Shown here: one piece after another, positions 5,234 to 7,718 of the stretch | Layout of the letters: every line of letters starts with the position of its first letter | How positions within the stretch are numbered: position 1 is the first letter of the stretch | Source: JADFSZ01 sp022560555 [NCBI: PVC group bacterium] | Lineage (GTDB): Bacteria; GCA-001730085; JADFSZ01 | Reading direction: 5' to 3' | Assembly (NCBI GenBank): GCA_022560555.1 | Contig: JADFSZ010000082.1 | Span: 1-7,718, forward strand | Length of the DNA: 7,718 nucleotides | The notes under the pieces: model-generated | What the model was told of the DNA's origin: nothing | Databases searched by the model: none | Seen by the model: the letters and a program-made list of their open reading frames with translations, nothing else | Program-made: the position numbers and the translations under genes

Positions 5234-6559
5234 CTATTCATCAATTCTCGGGTGTGTACTAACCCGAACGGTATTCCCCTCATCTAAATTGGTCATAACA
5301 AACCGGATTTCCCGTACACGGTCAATCAGATCGCCTCTTAACTGAAACCGCCATGCCGGTTGATCGCGATCTAATTGAACAAAATGATTTTCCATTGTGC
5401 CATCATCATAAAGTATCTTTGTGCTCATCATAAGGCCTTCGGCCACATCGATATTAAAACTTTTGCTTTTAAGAAGACGTTTATCTTTCACGCAAATAAA
5501 ACTTTGTTCCCAAGGTATCAGACTTGACACCAGGCTTTTGGACGTCATAATATCCCATGCAAGATCATTCAGGCCATCGGCAACATCCGGGTCAAAATTT
5601 TTGGAAGCACATGATTTCGCAAAGTCGTGAATAAGAATAGAAAAATCTTTTTCAAAAACATCGCTTAGTATTTCCGGAGCATTTGCGACAACATCTCTTG
5701 GACGGATTCTTGAAAACCGCCACGAGAGTTCCTCGATTTTTTCCATACCGTATTGCTCATACAAATATTCCCAAAACAGGGCGTAGTCATAACCCGCCTG
5801 CCAAAACGGCCGTCCGGGATGATCCATTAGATAATTCACACCATCGCGTTTTGTTGTTTTAATCCCACCCAAAACGGATATTTGTTCCGTTTTATAAAAA
5901 TACGCGTCCGATCCGACACGGATTTCAAAAAATCGCGCGAGACCCTCCGCGTACCAGTCCTTACCGAAACTCTGAGCCACGGCTCCGGCTTGATAGTCAT
6001 GTTCCAACCAACCTTGAACGTTTTTATTGTATTGGAACAACACAGCGTGCGCGAGCTCATGAATGAGCGTTCCCCTTAGAGAGACAGGATCATTGGCTAA
6101 AGTTTTCTTTATATTTTCAGGGAGAAATATCGCCATTTGATATCCATCCGCCTCTTCAATGGCATTAAAGCACGGCGCATGGCTGCGTTCGCTTGACATG
6201 GATAGAACACCTTGACGAATCCAACGGGATAAATATTTTTTGTTTGTAACAAAAATGTCTATGGTTCGGTCCGGATCAGGATAGCTGGGACGGTTGAAGC
6301 CAAATTCCACAACAAGTTTTTCGTACATTTGCTTGGCTTCGCCCAGAAGGCCAAACGCATCCAAATCTTGGTCCTGATAATGCAAGACAAGATTCATCCC
6401 GTCTGAAGCCCGGAGAAAATCCTGGTACGCACAATCAGCTATAATCCGATCTAATTTTTTTTCCGTGTCATGTTCCGCCGCATAAGTATAGGATCCGTGA
6501 AAAACACATCCCATGCTTACAAGGCTGAGGATCATGACACGAATCAAATTTCGTGTCAT
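5234..6559 (-). CDS. exported gluzincin-type zinc metallopeptidase under a c-di-GMP riboswitch
   Basis: The 441-residue protein has an N-terminal signal sequence (about 1-28, cleavage near TYAA). C18 follows a poor lipobox (its -3 residue is Ser), so a lipoprotein is less likely. The zinc site HELAH is at 167-171, with E168 as the presumed catalytic base. WYAEGLARFFE (202-212) supplies E205 as the third ligand, the gluzincin pattern, so it should hydrolyse peptide bonds in the periplasm or at the cell surface. Residues about 30-165 form an N-terminal region, and about 215-441 a C-terminal region with no motif I recognise. The second ATG (6557-6559) is preferred because AGGTG (6566-6570) is 6 bases from it but only 3 from the ATG at 6560-6562. 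It is preceded by a riboswitch and terminator and is probably monocistronic. The substrate is unknown; a surface protein is a reasonable guess. Confidence 0.85.
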   Translation of the reverse strand: MTRNLIRVMILSLVSMGCVFHGSYTYAAEHDTEKKLDRIIADCAYQDFLRASDGMNLVLHYQDQDLDAFGLLGEAKQMYEKLVVEFGFNRPSYPDPDRTIDIFVTNKKYLSRWIRQGVLSMSSERSHAPCFNAIEEADGYQMAIFLPENIKKTLANDPVSLRGTLIHELAHAVLFQYNKNVQGWLEHDYQAGAVAQSFGKDWYAEGLARFFEIRVGSDAYFYKTEQISVLGGIKTTKRDGVNYLMDHPGRPFWQAGYDYALFWEYLYEQYGMEKIEELSWRFSRIRPRDVVANAPEILSDVFEKDFSILIHDFAKSCASKNFDPDVADGLNDLAWDIMTSKSLVSSLIPWEQSFICVKDKRLLKSKSFNIDVAEGLMMSTKILYDDGTMENHFVQLDRDQPAWRFQLRGDLIDRVREIRFVMTNLDEGNTVRVSTHPRIDE

Positions 6560-6611
6560 CATTCACACCTATGTATTATCTTCTGGGTATTGACCCTAAA
6601 ATAGCCAAAAT

Positions 6612-6645
6612 AAAAAACCCTAAATCTCTTCAAAAGACATAGGGG
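6612..6645 (-). terminator. riboswitch expression-platform terminator
   Basis: On the minus strand CCCTA (6640-6644) pairs with TAGGG (6618-6622), with an inner TCTT/AAGA helix (6634-6637 with 6627-6630). The stem is followed by six U (6612-6617), giving an intrinsic terminator. It lies about 20 bases after the riboswitch aptamer and about 50 bases before the peptidase start codon. Its 5' arm CCCTAT (6639-6644) is also complementary to ATAGGG inside the aptamer (6723-6728), so the two structures can exclude each other. Confidence 0.75.
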
Positions 6646-6663
6646 ATCTCGCATGAAACAAAT

Positions 6664-6759
6664 CTATCAGCGGTTCAGCCGCCATAAAGGACAAATGCCC
6701 TTCTTAGGCCCGTAACTTTGTGCCCTATTCTTTCGAATGAGTTTACCTTTTTTGATATT
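6664..6759 (-). promoter_or_regulatory. class I cyclic-di-GMP riboswitch aptamer (GEMM-I)
   Basis: Read on the minus strand, this segment lines up with the Vibrio cholerae Vc2 aptamer recalled from memory. Closing stem P1 is TATCA (6753-6757) with TGATA (6665-6669). The 5' AAGGTAAAC (6741-6749) is followed by a hairpin capped by a GAAA tetraloop (6731-6734). Next come CAAAG (6716-6720), GGGCCTAAG (6704-6712), a hairpin AAGGGC-ATTT-GTCCTT (6687-6702) and GCGG/CCGC (6679-6682, 6670-6673). In Vc2 numbering the ligand-contact positions are kept: G20 at 6747, A47 at 6719 and C92 at 6673. G at position 20 favours c-di-GMP over the cGAMP-preferring variant, which has A there. It sits in the leader of the metallopeptidase gene and precedes a terminator. 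Confidence 0.87.
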
Positions 6760-6792
6760 GGCAACATTCCAATAATTTATAAAAGAACAATG

Positions 6793-6820
6793 CCCTCTTA
6801 ACTTCGACAAGTTGAGAAGG
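6793..6820 (-). repeat. 12-bp stem-loop upstream of the riboswitch
   Basis: CCCTCTTAACTT (6793-6804) and AAGTTGAGAAGG (6809-6820) enclose a 4-base loop. On the minus strand the stem has one G-U pair and one C-A mismatch and is followed by a loosely U-rich stretch (6777-6791). It could be a weak upstream terminator, a processing site, or the end of a short RNA. It is about 35 bases before the aptamer. Confidence 0.4.
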
Positions 6821-6841
6821 TCTTATAGATCCATCACAAAG

Positions 6842-6855
6842 GCTGTATTCACAGC
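6842..6855. repeat. short hairpin GCTGT-ATTC-ACAGC
   Basis: GCTGT (6842-6846) and ACAGC (6851-6855) are perfect reverse complements around four bases. It lies between the candidate leftward promoter and the riboswitch. It may form a small RNA hairpin or a protein site. No family was recognised. Confidence 0.3.
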
Positions 6856-6971
6856 GGTTTAAGTTATAGTATTAGTAGCATATAGAGCTTAGCAAAGTCA
6901 AATTTTCAAGCCCTTTTTTTTGCTATTTCTATAAGCTTATTTTTATAAGAGGCTTAAGTATATTTTGTATT

Positions 6972-7005
6972 GTATAATTATACCTCATTCATGAACCCCC
7001 TTTAA
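6972..7005 (-). promoter_or_regulatory. candidate leftward promoter for the riboswitch-peptidase transcript, with a 12-bp palindrome
   Basis: GTATAATTATAC (6972-6983) is a perfect palindrome that carries TATAAT on both strands. On the minus strand TATAAT (6977-6982) is preceded after 17 bases by TTAAAG (7000-7005), a half-matching -35 box. The start would be near 6970. The rightward TATAAT has no -35 box at proper spacing. Another leftward possibility is TTGACT near 6896-6901 with a poor -10 box. The true promoter is uncertain. Confidence 0.35.
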
Positions 7006-7023
7006 TCCCCTACAAGAAATGTG

Positions 7024-7052
7024 TTAACATAGGTCGATACAAACCTTAGAAA
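7024..7052 (+). promoter_or_regulatory. candidate promoter of the CHASE2 gene
   Basis: On the plus strand TTAACA (7024-7029) is followed after 17 bases by TAGAAA (7047-7052). The -35 box matches five of six consensus bases; the -10 box is weaker. Transcription would start near 7060, leaving a leader of only about 26 bases before the ATG at 7086. Confidence 0.4.
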
Positions 7053-7085
7053 GAAATAGGCGCAAGCGCATAGAACCCATCATCC

Positions 7086-7718
7086 ATGTCTGAAAATACA
7101 AAATTACAGAAACTCTTTTCAGGTAAATTCCTTTCTTTCGTATGTATCCTTGCCTTCACATGGACCCTTCAGACAAGCACATTTTTCAGAGACTTTGAGT
7201 CTGATATTACAGACTTTTTCTTCAATCTTCGAGGCGCGATTAAAGAAAATCCAAACATTACTATCATTGAAATCGGCGAAACTGAACTTGAAATTTTAGG
7301 CCGGGATCTGTCCCAATACCGATTCCACCACGCCCAACTTCTGGATGCCCTTCAATACTACGGCGCGAAAACTGTTGTGTTCGATATGCTTTTTTACGAA
7401 TCGGTGGATTTTACTATTGAAGATGAGCTCACAAGCGAGGATGTTTACATAGACGACCTTTTTGCCGATGCCGTTCGGCGCACTAATTTCGTTTATCTTG
7501 CAACGGAAACTCTAAAAGATTCTGACGGATATCCCACAGGCTATCGACCCATCATTCCTCCGCTGATGGACGCCGTAAGGGGCATTGGGGACATTTCGTA
7601 TATAGCCGATGAGAAAGGAATCGTCCGTAAAATCGAACCGCTGCAAAAAGCAGGGGACAAAAAATACTTCCATTTAGCCCTTTTGGGCATCAGTCATTAT
7701 CTTGGTATCAATCCTAAG
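7086..7718 (+). CDS. CHASE2-domain membrane sensor protein, N-terminal part (runs off the right edge)
   Basis: The frame is open from ATG 7086 to the window end (211 codons, no stop), so the gene is truncated by the window. A hydrophobic segment (about 15-30) is the first transmembrane helix or signal anchor. It is followed by an extracytoplasmic CHASE2 domain recognised by FFFNLRG (44-50), NITIIEIGETELEILG (57-72), HAQLLDALQYYGAKTVVFDMLFYE (82-105) and a later GIGDISYIADEKGIVRKI (166-183). CHASE2 domains sense unknown signals and usually precede three C-terminal membrane helices and an adenylate cyclase, kinase, phosphatase or GGDEF output. The output here lies outside the window. An in-frame TAG at 7071 makes this the first ATG. 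No Shine-Dalgarno is visible before it. It points away from the riboswitch-controlled peptidase gene and shares its intergenic region. Confidence 0.87.
   Translation, partial: MSENTKLQKLFSGKFLSFVCILAFTWTLQTSTFFRDFESDITDFFFNLRGAIKENPNITIIEIGETELEILGRDLSQYRFHHAQLLDALQYYGAKTVVFDMLFYESVDFTIEDELTSEDVYIDDLFADAVRRTNFVYLATETLKDSDGYPTGYRPIIPPLMDAVRGIGDISYIADEKGIVRKIEPLQKAGDKKYFHLALLGISHYLGINPK

Larger units (their letters stand above)
6766..7085. other. AT-rich intergenic region between the riboswitch and the CHASE2 gene
   Basis: No coding gene is evident in these 320 bases. The stretch holds the probable origin of the leftward riboswitch leader and the promoter of the rightward CHASE2 gene. It contains a near-perfect hairpin (6793-6820), a smaller hairpin (6842-6855), an A/T run of 8 (6913-6920), a 12-bp palindrome (6972-6983) and a CTTAT/ATAAG hairpin (around 6937-6950). 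The distance from a promoter near 6977-7005 to the aptamer would leave about 210 bases of transcribed leader with no assigned role. Confidence 0.5.

Noticed and set aside
6653-6715. A 20-codon plus-strand ORF (MKQIYQRFSR...) with AGGGG 7 bases upstream of its ATG.
   Set aside because: It is exactly antisense to the riboswitch, whose conserved structure explains the sequence. The AGGGG is the complement of the terminator arm.
6842-6855. CTGT-N4-ACAG resembling a LexA-type SOS box.
   Set aside because: The spacing differs from the enterobacterial N8 form, and no SOS gene or well-placed promoter is nearby.
7036-7080. Partial resemblance to a second GEMM aptamer (ACAAACC, GAAA, GCGCAAGCGCATAG) upstream of the CHASE2 gene.
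   Set aside because: The ligand-contact G20 and the CAAAG core are not conserved, and the 3' half of the aptamer is absent before the start codon.
1-7718. tRNA genes, CRISPR arrays, insertion sequences, attachment sites.
   Set aside because: No cloverleaf pattern, regularly spaced repeats, transposase motifs or duplicated att-like flanks were seen on either strand.

Overview
The window looks like chromosomal DNA from an uncultured Gram-negative bacterium of moderate GC. Exported proteins with Sec-type signal peptides, a predicted outer-membrane beta-barrel, a FecR-domain protein and a CHASE2 sensor support a diderm cell envelope. The gene mix (short M50 protease, FecR, CHASE2) recalls Omnitrophota-type genomes, but this placement is an inference from gene content only. 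There are no rRNA or tRNA genes, transposases, phage genes or CRISPR arrays.

Layout from left to right. Positions 11-39 hold a strong leftward promoter for a gene outside the window. Positions 50-688 (minus) encode an intramembrane M50 (site-2-type) protease. Its start is preceded by a perfect 12-bp terminator hairpin, and a possible 27-residue ORF (722-805, minus) ends inside that hairpin, which resembles a translation-coupled attenuator. Positions 912-1124 (minus) encode a 70-residue protein with four cysteines, driven by a near-consensus promoter (1190-1218). On the plus strand, 1210-1605 encodes a small, probably exported protein of unknown family. Its 3' end meets that of a 609-residue FecR-domain protein (1607-3436, minus) with one base between them. 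A divergent promoter region (3437-3759) with two near-consensus promoters separates the FecR gene from a predicted outer-membrane beta-barrel gene (3760-5121, plus). Positions 5234-6559 (minus) encode an exported HExxH zinc metallopeptidase. A large-loop terminator (5131-5217) lies between the last two genes.

The most notable element is in the leader of the metallopeptidase gene. Positions 6664-6759 (minus) match the class I cyclic-di-GMP (GEMM) riboswitch aptamer, with the three ligand-contacting positions conserved. An intrinsic terminator (6612-6645) follows, and an alternative pairing between the aptamer and the terminator arm predicts an OFF switch. At the right edge, 7086-7718 (plus) encodes the N-terminal part of a CHASE2-domain membrane sensor that continues outside the window.

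Taken together, the window suggests an envelope and surface module: a surface or periplasmic FecR-type protein, an outer-membrane barrel, a secreted peptidase whose mRNA senses c-di-GMP, an intramembrane protease and a membrane sensor. The functional link between them is inferred from proximity and shared cell location, not shown by the sequence.
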